A stretch of DNA of 64,000 nt from an uncultured Eubacteriales bacterium (GTDB lineage: Bacteria > Bacillota > Clostridia > Oscillospirales > UBA644). The stretch is from the NCBI GenBank assembly GCA_959604355.1, contig CAUHAO010000003.1:62001-126000 (forward strand), in the 5' to 3' direction. Below are positions 34,429-45,884 of this stretch, in pieces (position 1 is the first letter of the stretch; each line of letters starts with the position of its first letter). The notes beneath the pieces were generated by a model. It was not told where the DNA came from. It ran no database searches and saw only the letters and a list, made by a program, of their open reading frames with translations. The translations under genes were made by a program, and so were the position numbers.

Positions 34429-36482
34429 CTTCTTACGATATTACGGATAGCGGCGCGGCTCTGTCGCGTCCTATTACCGTTTTGTCCGGAGTCGGGGATA
34501 AGCGCGCGCAGCTGCTTTCCAAACTCGGAATAAAAACCGTGCGCGATCTTCTCAATTATTTTCCGTCAAATTATATTGATATGAAAACCGTGACTCCGCT
34601 TTCGGAAGTGTCCGACGGCGGGGTATATACGGTCAAAGCAAAGCTCATTTCGGACGTTTCGTCGCGCCGTACAGGAAAAAAGGGCGCGATGACGGTATAC
34701 AGATTTCTTGTATCCGACGGAACGTTTGAGATGAGCGTTACGCTTTTTAATCAGAAATTTCTTGCGGCAAAACTTAAACAAGGACAAACATGGCTTTTCC
34801 GCGGAAAGATCTCTCTCATCGGTTTTTTCCGGGAAATGAATTCTCCGCGTATAGAGCCTGTCGACTGTCCGGCGTTGTTGCCCGTATATCCGTTAACGAA
34901 CGGCGTGTCTCAGAATATGATAAGGACGCTCGTTTCCGCGGCGCTCGAAAAGTTTTCGTTCGCGCTTATACCTGCGATACGCACGGATATCGCGGAAAAA
35001 TACGGACTTACAGATATTGTAACAGCGTACAAGCTTATTCATTCTCCGAAAAGTGAAGAAGATATTCTCGCGGCGCGCAAAAGGCTGATGTCGGAAGAGC
35101 TTGTCTGCTTCCGCGCGGGCATTGCGCTCAGCCGCGGCAAAAATCTGAAAAAAACGTCAGTACGTATCCGCTGTTACGACGAAGATCTTCGGCAGATAAT
35201 TTCGACGCTGCCGTTTGCTCTCACGGGCGCTCAAGAGCGTGTTATAGCAGAGTGCTGTGCGGATATGGAGCGCAGTATAGCCATGGCAAGGCTCGTGCAG
35301 GGCGACGTCGGCAGCGGCAAGACCTCTGTTGCGGCAGTTTTGATGTGCGTCGCGGCGAAATCCGGATGTCAGAGTGCCCTTATGGCTCCGACGGAGATAC
35401 TCGCGGCGCAGCATTATGAGTCGCTCAAGCCGATTCTTGAAAAGAACGGCGTCACGTCGGCACTTCTTACCGGTTCGACAAAAGCCGCACAGCGCCGTGA
35501 AATACTTAAAGGTATTGCTGACGGAACGATAGACGTATGTATCGGCACGCACGCGCTCATACAGAAAACCGTTACATTCTCGTGCCTCGCGCTTGCGGTC
35601 ACGGACGAGCAGCACCGTTTCGGCGTCGGGCAGCGTACAGCGCTTTCCGAAAAGGGCAAAAATCCGCATGTGCTTGTAATGTCCGCCACGCCGATACCGC
35701 GTTCGATGGCGCTTATCCTTTACGGAGACCTCGATATTTCGGTTATTGACGAGCTTCCCGCAGGGCGGCAGAAAATATCGTCGTTTCTTGTGGATTCATC
35801 GTATCACGCGCGTATGTACAATTATGTTCGCGAAGAGGTTTCCAGAGGCTCTCAGGTCTATGTCGTATGTCCTCTTGCGGAAGAGAGTGAAGAGGGATGC
35901 GACATGCCGTCTGCGGAGGCGTATTCGCGGGAGCTTCACGAAAAGTATTTCCCCGATATTTCGGTGGGGTATCTGCACGGTAAGATGTCGGGCGCAGAAA
36001 AAGACCGCATAATGAAAGAATTTGCGAAAAACCGCATATCCGTCCTTGTTGCGACGACAGTTATAGAGGTCGGAGTAAATGTTCCCAACGCGACGGTGAT
36101 GATAGTGGAGAACGCCGAGAGGTTCGGGCTTTCGCAGCTGCATCAGCTGCGCGGACGTGTCGGTCGCGGGACGAAAAAAAGCTACTGTTTCCTTGTTTCG
36201 GACAGCGACGGAGCTAAAGAGCGGCTTAAAGACTTTTGCGCGACGACAGACGGGTTTGAAATAAGCCGCAAAGACCTCGAACTGCGCGGTCCGGGAGATT
36301 TTTTCGGCAACCGTCAGCACGGCTTGCCCGATTTCCGCATGGCGAGTCTCACCGATATGCCGTCTCTGTCCCTCTCGGGACATATCGCAGATGATATTTT
36401 CGCGGACGCGGAGTGGATGCTGCGTGCCGAAAACCGAGCGCTCGTGCAGCAGAGCCGAGATCTTTTTGCGCCGCTGAATTAG
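34413..36482 (+). CDS. recG: ATP-dependent DNA helicase RecG
   Basis: A 689-residue helicase that reverses stalled forks and branch-migrates junctions. The N-terminal wedge/OB domain (about 55-170) contains NYFPSNYIDM. Helicase motifs are QGDVGSGKTSVA (I), DEQHRFGVGQR (II), SATPIPRSMAL (III), LHGKMSGAEKDRIMKEF, and TTVIEVGVNVPNATVM with HQLRGRVGRG (V/VI). The C-terminal DLELRGPGDFFGNRQHG is RecG-specific. It ends the repair operon. Confidence 0.96.
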   Translation: MEKSLTSYDITDSGAALSRPITVLSGVGDKRAQLLSKLGIKTVRDLLNYFPSNYIDMKTVTPLSEVSDGGVYTVKAKLISDVSSRRTGKKGAMTVYRFLVSDGTFEMSVTLFNQKFLAAKLKQGQTWLFRGKISLIGFFREMNSPRIEPVDCPALLPVYPLTNGVSQNMIRTLVSAALEKFSFALIPAIRTDIAEKYGLTDIVTAYKLIHSPKSEEDILAARKRLMSEELVCFRAGIALSRGKNLKKTSVRIRCYDEDLRQIISTLPFALTGAQERVIAECCADMERSIAMARLVQGDVGSGKTSVAAVLMCVAAKSGCQSALMAPTEILAAQHYESLKPILEKNGVTSALLTGSTKAAQRREILKGIADGTIDVCIGTHALIQKTVTFSCLALAVTDEQHRFGVGQRTALSEKGKNPHVLVMSATPIPRSMALILYGDLDISVIDELPAGRQKISSFLVDSSYHARMYNYVREEVSRGSQVYVVCPLAEESEEGCDMPSAEAYSRELHEKYFPDISVGYLHGKMSGAEKDRIMKEFAKNRISVLVATTVIEVGVNVPNATVMIVENAERFGLSQLHQLRGRVGRGTKKSYCFLVSDSDGAKERLKDFCATTDGFEISRKDLELRGPGDFFGNRQHGLPDFRMASLTDMPSLSLSGHIADDIFADAEWMLRAENRALVQQSRDLFAPLN

Positions 36483-36569
36483 TGCTATAAATGCCGCTTC
36501 GTGCCTGCTTTATTCTGAAAATTACGATATATGATACATAAAATTGCGGGATGTGCCGAAAAATCTTGC

Positions 36570-36598
36570 TTGACTTATAAATGCAAATGATATATAAT
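36570..36598 (+). promoter_or_regulatory. Promoter for the ATP synthase operon
   Basis: TTGACT (36570-36575), a 17-base spacer and TATAAT (36593-36598). No clear terminator separates recG from it, so some readthrough from the repair operon is possible. Confidence 0.8.
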
Positions 36599-36642
36599 AT
36601 ACATTAAATACTATGCAACTATCTCCCGAAGGAGTGCGGAAA

Positions 36643-37050
36643 ATGAAAAAGATATCCGCGACGGTAATCAAAGAGACAGCTTTCATCGCCGTATGGACGC
36701 TTATATTCAGCGTCATCATACAGGCGGTATTTCTCATTATCGGTAAATGGGACATATCGGTACTGCTCGGTAATATACTGAGCTATATCGCAGCTGTCGG
36801 GAATTTTTTTCTCATGGCGCTTACCGTGCAATCCGCTGTGGAGCAGGACGAGAAGGATGCTTCCGCCAGAATGCGTCTTTCGCAGCTTCTGCGGACGCTT
36901 GCATTATTCGGTATCCTTATTGTCGGCGTGCTTGTGCCATGCTTCAATGTGTGGTCCGTGATGATCCCGATATTTTTTCCGCGTATTGCGGTGTCGCTGC
37001 GACCCTTCTTCCTAAAAAAAGACGGCACGTCCGAAAATACAGATAAATGA
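36643..37050 (+). CDS. AtpI-like membrane protein of the ATP synthase operon
   Basis: A 135-residue protein with four predicted transmembrane helices (about 10-30, 38-60, 80-98 and 101-118), preceding atpB with an ATGA overlap. Its position and topology match ATP synthase subunit I, which helps assemble the c-ring. The sequence itself is only weakly like AtpI. The start is the ATG at 36643 with GAAGGAG; an upstream in-frame ATG at 36613 lies close to the predicted transcript start. Confidence 0.7.
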   Translation: MKKISATVIKETAFIAVWTLIFSVIIQAVFLIIGKWDISVLLGNILSYIAAVGNFFLMALTVQSAVEQDEKDASARMRLSQLLRTLALFGILIVGVLVPCFNVWSVMIPIFFPRIAVSLRPFFLKKDGTSENTDK

Positions 37051-37088
37051 ATATGAAAAAATCAAAAAGAGAGGAGGATATGCTCGGA

Positions 37089-37988
37089 ATGGAAAAAAGA
37101 AGTCTGCGATTCAAAATCACAGACGTGCTGCTGCTCATACTTGCGGCACTGCCGATAATATTCGGAATCGTACTTAAAATACTTACGAATCAGCCGTCGG
37201 AAGGAATAGAGATAAACGGCGCAAGGATATTCTTTACGGTACCCATGCCGCTGCAGGATCTTCCGATAACCGAGGCGCAAGTCAACTCGTGGCTTGTGAT
37301 AATTTCTGTGTTCTGGCTATGTCTGTGGCTCACTCACGGCATAGCGCAAAGACCGGGTACACGACGCCAGCATTTCGCGGAATGGGCCGTCGAGCAGACG
37401 GAAAAGCTCGTTAGTGTGAACATGGACAAGCATTTCGACCCGGGGTTTGCTCCGTTTGTCGGCGCAGTGCTCGTAATATCTGCGTTTTCGAGTCTGTTGA
37501 CGCTTGTCGGGCTCTATCCGCCTACGTCCGATATTAACATAGTCGGCGGCTGGTCGATACTTGTGTTTATCCTGATTACATATTATCGCTTCAAGTGCGG
37601 TCCGATAAGGTATCTCAAAAGTTTTTGCGAACCTGTCGCTCCCCTTGCGTTCCTTAATGTGATAAGCGAGGTTGCGACTCCCGTGGCAATGACGTTCCGT
37701 CACTACGGCAATATACTTTCGGGGTCGGTCGTATCGGTGCTTATAGCGGCTCTGTTGCAAACGGTGTCGGATATGATTTTCGGGAATTTGCCCGGTATTC
37801 TCGGTAGCATACCGTGGCTGCAGATAGGTCTTCCTGCGGTGCTGTCGATATATTTCGACGTTTTCAGCGGATGTTTGCAGGCGTTTATCTTCGCCATGCT
37901 GACGATGCTTTATGTATCCGGGGCGTTTCCCGCGGAGGACTATGAAAAACGTCTTGAACGTAGAAAGCAAAAAAAATCAAATATATAG
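37089..37988 (+). CDS. atpB: ATP synthase F0 subunit a
   Basis: About 299 residues with five to six helices. The C-terminal half has FRHYGNILSGSVVSVLIAAL, containing the essential stator Arg in the conserved R-x-x-G-N pattern, and IYFDVFSGCLQAFIFAMLTMLYVSGA, typical of subunit a. The N-terminal part is longer than usual. The ATG at 37089 follows GAGGAGG at 11 bases; ATGs at 37080 and at 37047 (overlapping the preceding stop) are alternatives. It forms the ion half-channels against the c-ring. Confidence 0.93.
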   Translation: MEKRSLRFKITDVLLLILAALPIIFGIVLKILTNQPSEGIEINGARIFFTVPMPLQDLPITEAQVNSWLVIISVFWLCLWLTHGIAQRPGTRRQHFAEWAVEQTEKLVSVNMDKHFDPGFAPFVGAVLVISAFSSLLTLVGLYPPTSDINIVGGWSILVFILITYYRFKCGPIRYLKSFCEPVAPLAFLNVISEVATPVAMTFRHYGNILSGSVVSVLIAALLQTVSDMIFGNLPGILGSIPWLQIGLPAVLSIYFDVFSGCLQAFIFAMLTMLYVSGAFPAEDYEKRLERRKQKKSNI

Positions 37989-38294
<306 letters not shown>

Positions 38295-38301
38295 ACGCAA
38301 T

Positions 38302-38814
38302 ATGAATCTTGATATAATCTCGATCAATATCTGGCAGATACTTATATCATTGTGTAATCTGGCGATATTGTTCCTGATACTCAAAAAATTTCTCTATAAG
38401 CCTGTAAAAAACGTGCTTGCACAGCGGCAGGCGGCAATAGATGAGCGTTATTCTTCCGCTGCGGAAGCGGAAAAGGACGCGTTCGCGGCAAAAGAGGAAT
38501 ACAGGCACAGGCTTGAGAACGCCAGACAGGAAGCGGACGGCATAATAGACTCCGCCAAGGCGGTAGCGTCAAAACGCGGCGACGAAATAGTGGCGCAGGC
38601 GCAAAACGAGGCGGACAGCATCGTGCGTCAGGCGCAGAACGACGCGGTACTTGAACGCAAAAAGGCGGAAGAAGATATCCGCAGACAAATAGTGGACGTT
38701 TCGTCGGCTATTGCGGAAAAAATGCTTGAGCGTGAGATAAACGAAGACGACCACAAAGAACTTATAGATTCGTTCATTGATTCGATAGGTGACGGCGATG
38801 GCTCAGATAAGTAA
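38302..38814 (+). CDS. atpF: ATP synthase F0 subunit b
   Basis: A 170-residue peripheral-stalk subunit: one N-terminal membrane helix (about 8-28, IWQILISLCNLAILFLIL), then a long charged coiled coil with the typical RQAAIDERYSSAAEAEKDA region and a C-terminal delta-binding part. It starts 8 bases after atpE and overlaps atpH by 17 bases. Confidence 0.94.
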   Translation: MNLDIISINIWQILISLCNLAILFLILKKFLYKPVKNVLAQRQAAIDERYSSAAEAEKDAFAAKEEYRHRLENARQEADGIIDSAKAVASKRGDEIVAQAQNEADSIVRQAQNDAVLERKKAEEDIRRQIVDVSSAIAEKMLEREINEDDHKELIDSFIDSIGDGDGSDK

Positions 38815-39328
38815 GGAATACGCGTCGGCACTGTTTGCCGTGGCAACGGAAAACGGAATCGAAAAAGACGTTCTCGAAGCGCTCAAAGATGTTTCGGAGG
38901 CGTTTGAGACAAATGAGGGATATATTGACTTTTTAGCCTCGGCCGCTATACCCAAAAAAGAGAGAACAGCGGCGCTGCAGCAAGCGCTTGACGGGAAAGT
39001 TCCGGACTGTGTTGTCGTGTTCGTGAAGATGCTTTGCGAGCGCGGGCGTATAAGGGAGCTCGGCGCGTGTGCCGGGGAATACGCGGTTCTTTACAGAGCA
39101 TCGAGAAATATTTCAACAGCAAAAGTTACAAGCGCAGTTGCTCTTACTCAGGAGCAGCGGGACGCGCTCAAATCAAATCTTGAAAAACAGGTCGGACATA
39201 CCGTCGAGCTTGACTGCGCCGTTGACGCGTCACTTATCGGCGGAATAAAAATCATGGTGGACGGAAAGGTCATCGACGGAAGTGTCAGACACCGTCTGCG
39301 TGAGGTTAAGGAAGTGATCGACAAATGA
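38798..39328 (+). CDS. atpH: ATP synthase F1 subunit delta
   Basis: A 176-residue OSCP/delta subunit that joins F1 to the b stalk. [13 protein letters not shown] at the N terminus and a late [25 protein letters not shown] are the family hallmarks. The ATG at 38798 has AGGTG upstream and lies within the end of atpF; a GTG nine bases earlier is less likely. Confidence 0.94.
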   Translation: MAQISKEYASALFAVATENGIEKDVLEALKDVSEAFETNEGYIDFLASAAIPKKERTAALQQALDGKVPDCVVVFVKMLCERGRIRELGACAGEYAVLYRASRNISTAKVTSAVALTQEQRDALKSNLEKQVGHTVELDCAVDASLIGGIKIMVDGKVIDGSVRHRLREVKEVIDK

Positions 39329-40818
39329 GCAGACCCGAAGAGATCGGAAATATAATCAAAGAACAGATAAAGAATTACAGATCGAGCGTCGAAATGACGG
39401 AAACAGGTTCCGTAATTCTCGTCGGTGACGGTATTGCGCGCGTATACGGTTTGCGCGGATGTATGGCCAGCGAGCTCGTCGAGTTTGAAGACGGAAGTTT
39501 CGGTATGGCGCAGAACCTTGAGGAAGACACGGTCTCGGTAGCGGTTCTTTCCGACAGAAACGATATCCGTGAAGGCTCTTCAGTACGCCGCACCGGAAAA
39601 GTCGTTTCGGTTCCCGTCGGTGAGGAACTTTTGGGCCGTGTCGTCAATGCACTCGGTGAACCGATAGACGGAAAAGGCCCCACCGGATGCACTAAAACGC
39701 GCCCGATAGAATCCGAGGCGCCCGGAATAATCGAAAGAAAAAGCGTTTCCGTACCGCTTCAGACGGGAATCAAAGCCATTGACAGCATGATCCCGATAGG
39801 CAGAGGACAGCGTGAACTTCTTATAGGAGATCGTCAGACCGGTAAATCGGAGATTGCCATTGATACGATAATAAACCAAAAGGGGCAGGATGTGATCTGC
39901 ATCTATGTCGCAATAGGGCAGAAGAGCACATCTGTCGTGCAGCTGGCAAATGAATTTGAGCGCAACGGCGCTATGGAATATACGATAATAGTTTCCGCGT
40001 CGGCATCGGAAAGCGCGCCATTGCAGTACATTGCACCGTATTCGGGCTGTGCGATGGCGGAGTACTTCCGCGAGCAGGGCAAAGACGTGCTGATAGTTTA
40101 TGATGACCTGTCAAAGCATGCTGTCGCTTACAGAGCGCTTTCGCTGCTTATCAGACGTCCGCCGGGCAGAGAAGCATATCCCGGTGACGTGTTCTATCTT
40201 CATTCAAGACTTCTCGAGCGTGCGGCGTGTGTCGCGCCCGAATACGGCGGCGGCTCGATAACTGCACTTCCTATAATAGAAACACAGGCGGGTGACGTGT
40301 CGGCGTATATCCCGACAAACGTTATTTCCATAACAGACGGACAGGTGTTCCTTGAAACGGAACTATTCCATTCGGGTGTCATGCCCGCGATAAACCCCGG
40401 TATATCCGTCAGCCGTGTCGGCGGTTCGGCACAGCTCAAGGCGATGAAAAAGGTTTCGAGCAAGCTCAAGCTTCTTTATTCGCAGTACCGTGAGCTGCAA
40501 GCGTTTGCGCAGTTCGGCAGCGACCTCGACGCGGATACGAAAGCGCGTCTCGCGCTCGGTGAACGTATCGTTGAAGTTCTCAAACAAAAGAGAAACAGCC
40601 CCGTTACCGTCGGCTGTCAGGTCGCGATAATATATGCCGTCACTCACGGGTATCTTGACGACGTCGCTGTCGCGGACGTTTCAAAGTATGAGAAGCGTCT
40701 TTATGATAAGCTTATGACGGAAAACAAGGAGTTGCTCGACCGTTTCGACCACGGATATTACGAAGACAATGACGTACGGGAGCTTGAAAGCGTCCTGAAC
40801 TCTTTACGGGGTGAATGA
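39325..40818 (+). CDS. atpA: ATP synthase F1 subunit alpha
   Basis: A 497-residue non-catalytic nucleotide-binding subunit. Visible are [10 protein letters not shown], the P-loop [33 protein letters not shown], the arginine-finger region [17 protein letters not shown], and the C-terminal helical domain. The start is in an ATGA overlap with atpH. Confidence 0.97.
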   Translation: MSRPEEIGNIIKEQIKNYRSSVEMTETGSVILVGDGIARVYGLRGCMASELVEFEDGSFGMAQNLEEDTVSVAVLSDRNDIREGSSVRRTGKVVSVPVGEELLGRVVNALGEPIDGKGPTGCTKTRPIESEAPGIIERKSVSVPLQTGIKAIDSMIPIGRGQRELLIGDRQTGKSEIAIDTIINQKGQDVICIYVAIGQKSTSVVQLANEFERNGAMEYTIIVSASASESAPLQYIAPYSGCAMAEYFREQGKDVLIVYDDLSKHAVAYRALSLLIRRPPGREAYPGDVFYLHSRLLERAACVAPEYGGGSITALPIIETQAGDVSAYIPTNVISITDGQVFLETELFHSGVMPAINPGISVSRVGGSAQLKAMKKVSSKLKLLYSQYRELQAFAQFGSDLDADTKARLALGERIVEVLKQKRNSPVTVGCQVAIIYAVTHGYLDDVAVADVSKYEKRLYDKLMTENKELLDRFDHGYYEDNDVRELESVLNSLRGE

Positions 40819-41624
40819 CTGTGGGAACCGATACCAAAGCTTTACGCACCCGTATAAAGAGTGTTGACTCGACGCTGCATTTGACAAAGGCGATGGGGCT
40901 TGTCGCGTCGTCTAAAATAAGACGTGCAACGGATATGATGAATAAGGGCAGGGAATATTCCCAAGGTGTAAGCGACGTGATAAACGTCCTGACTGTATGC
41001 CCGGAGTGCGCCAAAAGCACGTATATGCAAGTCCGTGAAGGAAAAACACGGATAATAGTCATAGCAGGCGACAGAGGACTTGCGGGTGGATATAACGCAA
41101 ATGTTTTCCGTCTCGCGGACGCGCTGCGTGAAAGCGCCGAAATGATCCCCATTGGGAAGCGCGCATGTGAACGCTACGGTAAAGACTCTGTTTCTTCGGA
41201 AAAATTCGGATATGATGACGCGAAACATCTTGCAGAAACTCTGTGTGCGGATTTTCGCGACGGTAAATTTTCACGTCTCGGTATAATCAGCACGAAATAC
41301 TTGTCAATGATGATGCAGACTGCGCAGACTGAATATATCCTTCCGCTCGAAAAAAGTCAGAGCGCAAAAACGGCACAGGTGATCTTCGAGCCCGATGAGG
41401 CGGAAGTTTTCGACAAAGCCGTGCCCGAATATGTCGCAGGAAAGATACTTGCGGCTGTGCGTGAAAGCTTTAACAGTGAAGTCACCGCGAGACATATGGC
41501 GATGGATTCTGCAGGCAAGAATGCACAGCAGATGATAGACGATCTGCAGCTTGAATACAACCGTGCGCGCCAGAGCGCTATAACTCAGGAAATTACTGAG
41601 ATAGTCGCCGGCAGCGGCACATGA
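40815..41624 (+). CDS. atpG: ATP synthase F1 subunit gamma
   Basis: A 269-residue central rotor shaft. The N-terminal [29 protein letters not shown] and C-terminal [21 protein letters not shown], followed by [19 protein letters not shown], form the coiled coil inserted in alpha3beta3. It is about 15 residues shorter than many homologues, in the middle globular part. It overlaps atpA by four bases. Confidence 0.95.
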   Translation: MTVGTDTKALRTRIKSVDSTLHLTKAMGLVASSKIRRATDMMNKGREYSQGVSDVINVLTVCPECAKSTYMQVREGKTRIIVIAGDRGLAGGYNANVFRLADALRESAEMIPIGKRACERYGKDSVSSEKFGYDDAKHLAETLCADFRDGKFSRLGIISTKYLSMMMQTAQTEYILPLEKSQSAKTAQVIFEPDEAEVFDKAVPEYVAGKILAAVRESFNSEVTARHMAMDSAGKNAQQMIDDLQLEYNRARQSAITQEITEIVAGSGT

Positions 41625-41633
41625 AAGGAGTGA

Positions 41634-43300
<1,667 letters not shown>

Positions 43301-43312
43301 AACGGTGTAAAG

Positions 43313-43361
43313 AATACAGCATACGATTCCGATTTCAGGGAATGGATATGCTGTATTTTTT
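43313..43361 (+). terminator. Terminator of the ATP synthase operon
   Basis: AATACAGCATA (43313-43323) pairs with TATGCTGTATT (43347-43357), followed by TTTTT. Its T-run overlaps the end of the minus-strand gene remnant. Confidence 0.85.
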
Positions 43362-43665
43362 AGGCCATTTTTGCGGAAAGCTTTGATTTATCGGTCTTGT
43401 AGATTATTATTCCGTAAGCTTTAGGTTCGATCTGATACTTGTCGAAGAAAAGATATGCGACATTTGTGTTTTTATTGCATTGCTTAAGTTTTTGGAATCG
43501 GGAGAAGTCCGCCGAGGGAAATATCATTGCCGCAGTCTCTATGTGTTTTCTGTGATTTTATATCTTTTAATCCCGACAACACATATAAGTGATACCTTTT
43601 TGCGTCACGGTATCGCAGGCTTTAAAATCATAATTTAAAGCATTTATACCGTCTCGGAAATAGTA
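43360..43665 (-). pseudogene. Fragmented gene remnant
   Basis: The 43301-43747 gap has no intact gene, but the minus strand shows protein-like pieces in successive frames: YFRDGINALNYDFKACDTV through ITYMCCRD, a middle part near LKDIKSQKTHRDC in another frame, and a last part from AAMIFPSADFSRFQKLK through YQIEPKAYGIIIYKTDKSKL to a TAA at 43360-43362. The frame changes suggest two indels in a formerly continuous gene of about 100 codons, probably also truncated at its 5' end. The family is not recognised. Confidence 0.4.
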
Positions 43666-43682
43666 TTATTTTTCAAAAACTC

Positions 43683-43711
43683 TTGCAAAAATCCGCGCGA
43701 TGTGGTATACT
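43683..43711 (+). promoter_or_regulatory. Promoter for the MATE exporter gene
   Basis: TTGCAA (43683-43688), a 17-base spacer and TATACT (43706-43711), 36 bases before the ATG (AAAGGGG site). Confidence 0.8.
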
Positions 43712-43747
43712 TATTATGCAATACAGCAGTACTGAAAAAGGGGAAAC

Positions 43748-45076
43748 ATGAACAAGGACCTTACATCGGGAAAACCGAGCAGCGTGCTGTGGAAATTTTG
43801 CCTGCCGCTTTTCGGAAGTATAGTTTTCCAGCAAATGTATAACATCGCAGACAGCTTCGTCGCCGGCAGATTCATAGGTAACGACGCTCTTGCCTCCGTG
43901 GGCAACGCTTACGAGATAACGCTGCTGTTTATTGCGTTCGCGTTCGGCTGCAATATCGGAGTTTCGGTCATTGTCGCGCGTTTTTTCGGCGCAAAAGAAT
44001 ACGAAAATGTAAAAACAACCGTTTACACGACTTTTATCGCAAGCGGAGTGCTGTGTGTTGCGCTTATGGCCGTCGGGGTGATATTCTGCGACGGTTTGCT
44101 CGATATTATAAATACTCCGGCTGCGCTCAAAGCGGATTCAAAGCTCTATCTTGACATCTATATCCTCGGTTTGCCGTTTGTGTTCTATTATAATATTTCA
44201 ACGGGGATTTTTTCCGCGCTTGGGGATTCGAGAACTCCGTTCGTTTTTCTTGCATGCTCATCCGTGGCAAATATCGGGGCGGATATATTGCTTGTCACCG
44301 CGTTTAATATGGGAGTGGCAGGGGTTGCTTGGGCAACGTTTATCTGCCAGGGAGTGAGCTGCGTGCTTGCTGTCTTATTCGTGTTTTCGCATATGCGAAA
44401 GATCGAAACATCGGGAGAAGTCAAGAGGTTTTCATGGCCGATCCTAAAGCAAATAGCAGTTGTTGCAATTCCGAGCATACTGCAGCAAAGCTTTGTTTCC
44501 GTCGGAAATATTGTCATTCAGAGCGCGATAAACTCTTTTGGATCTGCTGTAATGGCTGGATATTCGGCAGCGGTTAAGTTGAATAATCTCGTAACTACGT
44601 CGATAATAACCGTTTGCAACGGCATTTCAAATTTCACATCGCAGAATTTGGGCGCGAAAAAGCTCGACAGAATAAAGGCGGGCTTCTCTGCGGGCCTGAA
44701 TATAGTTTGGGCGATAGCTCTGCCGATAATGCTGCTTTATCTCTTCTTCGGTAGGTATCTTGTAATGGCATTTCTTACCGACTATTCCGACAGCGCGCTG
44801 CAGACGGGTATTGATTTTCTGAGAGTTGTCTCTCCGTTTTATCCGGTGGTGTGCCTGAAGATCGTTTCGGATGCGATTCTCCGCGGCACGGGCAAAATGC
44901 AGTACTTTATGATAACGACATTCACAGACCTGCTCATACGGGTTATCCTTGCGTTCGTACTTTCGTCCGCTATGGCTTCCGTGTTCGGGATATGGATATC
45001 GTGGCCCGTCGGATGGTGCGTTTCGGCGGCAATGTCCGTGGGATTTTATCTTGCGGGTGTGTGGAAAAAGAGATAA
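43748..45076 (+). CDS. MATE-family efflux transporter
   Basis: A 442-residue membrane protein with 12 predicted helices in two related halves, of the NorM/DinF superfamily. The N-terminal LWKFCLPLFGSIVFQQMYNIADSFVAGRFIGNDALASVG is a strong MATE signature, repeated in the second half as IPSILQQSFVSVGNIVIQSAINSFG. These proteins export drugs or metabolites in exchange for Na+ or H+. The neighbouring Na+-type ATP synthase makes Na+ coupling plausible. It is followed 31 bases later by a coiled-coil gene, probably co-transcribed. Confidence 0.92.
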   Translation: MNKDLTSGKPSSVLWKFCLPLFGSIVFQQMYNIADSFVAGRFIGNDALASVGNAYEITLLFIAFAFGCNIGVSVIVARFFGAKEYENVKTTVYTTFIASGVLCVALMAVGVIFCDGLLDIINTPAALKADSKLYLDIYILGLPFVFYYNISTGIFSALGDSRTPFVFLACSSVANIGADILLVTAFNMGVAGVAWATFICQGVSCVLAVLFVFSHMRKIETSGEVKRFSWPILKQIAVVAIPSILQQSFVSVGNIVIQSAINSFGSAVMAGYSAAVKLNNLVTTSIITVCNGISNFTSQNLGAKKLDRIKAGFSAGLNIVWAIALPIMLLYLFFGRYLVMAFLTDYSDSALQTGIDFLRVVSPFYPVVCLKIVSDAILRGTGKMQYFMITTFTDLLIRVILAFVLSSAMASVFGIWISWPVGWCVSAAMSVGFYLAGVWKKR

Positions 45077-45107
45077 AAAACAAACCCAAATCAAAGGAGA
45101 TATAATT

Positions 45108-45617
45108 ATGGAATTGACATCTGCCGAAGCGGCAAAGTTACTGCGTAAGCTTAATGACGAACACGACTCTTTGCTTTCCAACGAGGTGCAGAGCAGGGAA
45201 TTTCTCGCCGCGGTGGGGGAGGATATGGAATCCGTAAGACCCGAGTACGATTACACGGCGGTGCAGGCTCAGCTTGACGCGCTTGAAGAAAAAATACGCC
45301 GCCTCAAACATGCGATAAATGTATTCAATATCGGTCATGTCGTTCCCGGTTTTGACATGACCGTCGATCAACTGCTTGTTTATATTCCGCAGCTGACAGC
45401 AAAGAAAAACAAGCTTTATTCGATGAAAAACAGGCTCGCGAAAACGCGAGACAATTCCTCTTACGGCAGGACAGGTAATATAATCGACTACCGTTACGCG
45501 AACTATGATATTGCAGCGGCTGCTGCGGATTATGACGCCACGGCAGATCTTCTCGCAAAAGCTCAGACGGCGCTTGACCTTATAAACAGCACGGAAATGA
45601 TAGAAATAGATCTGTAA
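45108..45617 (+). CDS. Coiled-coil protein of unknown function (DIP1984-like)
   Basis: A 169-residue soluble protein with heptad-like helices at about 5-30 and 45-70 (AQLDALEEKIRRLKHAINVFNIG), a central TVDQLLVYIPQLTAKKNKL segment and a late helix (ATADLLAKAQTALDLIN). The helix-turn layout and the Y-I-P-x-L segment recall DIP1984-type hypothetical proteins, but I am not certain of the family. The start at 45108 has AAAGGAG; it lies on its own at the end of the MATE transcript. Confidence 0.75.
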   Translation: MELTSAEAAKLLRKLNDEHDSLLSNEVQSREFLAAVGEDMESVRPEYDYTAVQAQLDALEEKIRRLKHAINVFNIGHVVPGFDMTVDQLLVYIPQLTAKKNKLYSMKNRLAKTRDNSSYGRTGNIIDYRYANYDIAAAAADYDATADLLAKAQTALDLINSTEMIEIDL

Positions 45618-45842
45618 TCGCTTTCCGTCGGCCTCGGGCAATTTTTCAAAATTATCAGAATACCGATTCTGTTTAATGTACGGGTTTTCCGTTATTTTTT
45701 ATTGCTCTGAATATGTTTACGTTTAACGGTTATGCATAGGTCTCGGCGACGCTGAAGAAAACAGATTTGCCCGAAGCCGAAAAAACTTTATTTTGCGGCG
45801 GAAGTTCGGTTATATGCCGCAAAACCCCAAAAATAAAAATCG

Positions 45843-45879
45843 AAGCCGGCAGAGGATATCTCGGTCGGCTTGTTTTTTT
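45843..45879. terminator. Bidirectional terminator
   Basis: AAGCCG pairs with CGGCTT, with TTTTTTT after it on the plus strand and a T-rich run on the minus strand. Another hairpin (TTTTGCGGC / GCCGCAAAA, 45791-45828) precedes it. The rest of 45618-45842 shows nothing recognisable. Confidence 0.75.
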
Positions 45880-45884
45880 CTTCC

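Noticed and set aside
44949..45107. N-terminal extension of the coiled-coil protein into the MATE gene
   Set aside because: The ATG at 45108 has AAAGGAG at the right distance and the upstream codons overlap the transporter in another frame.
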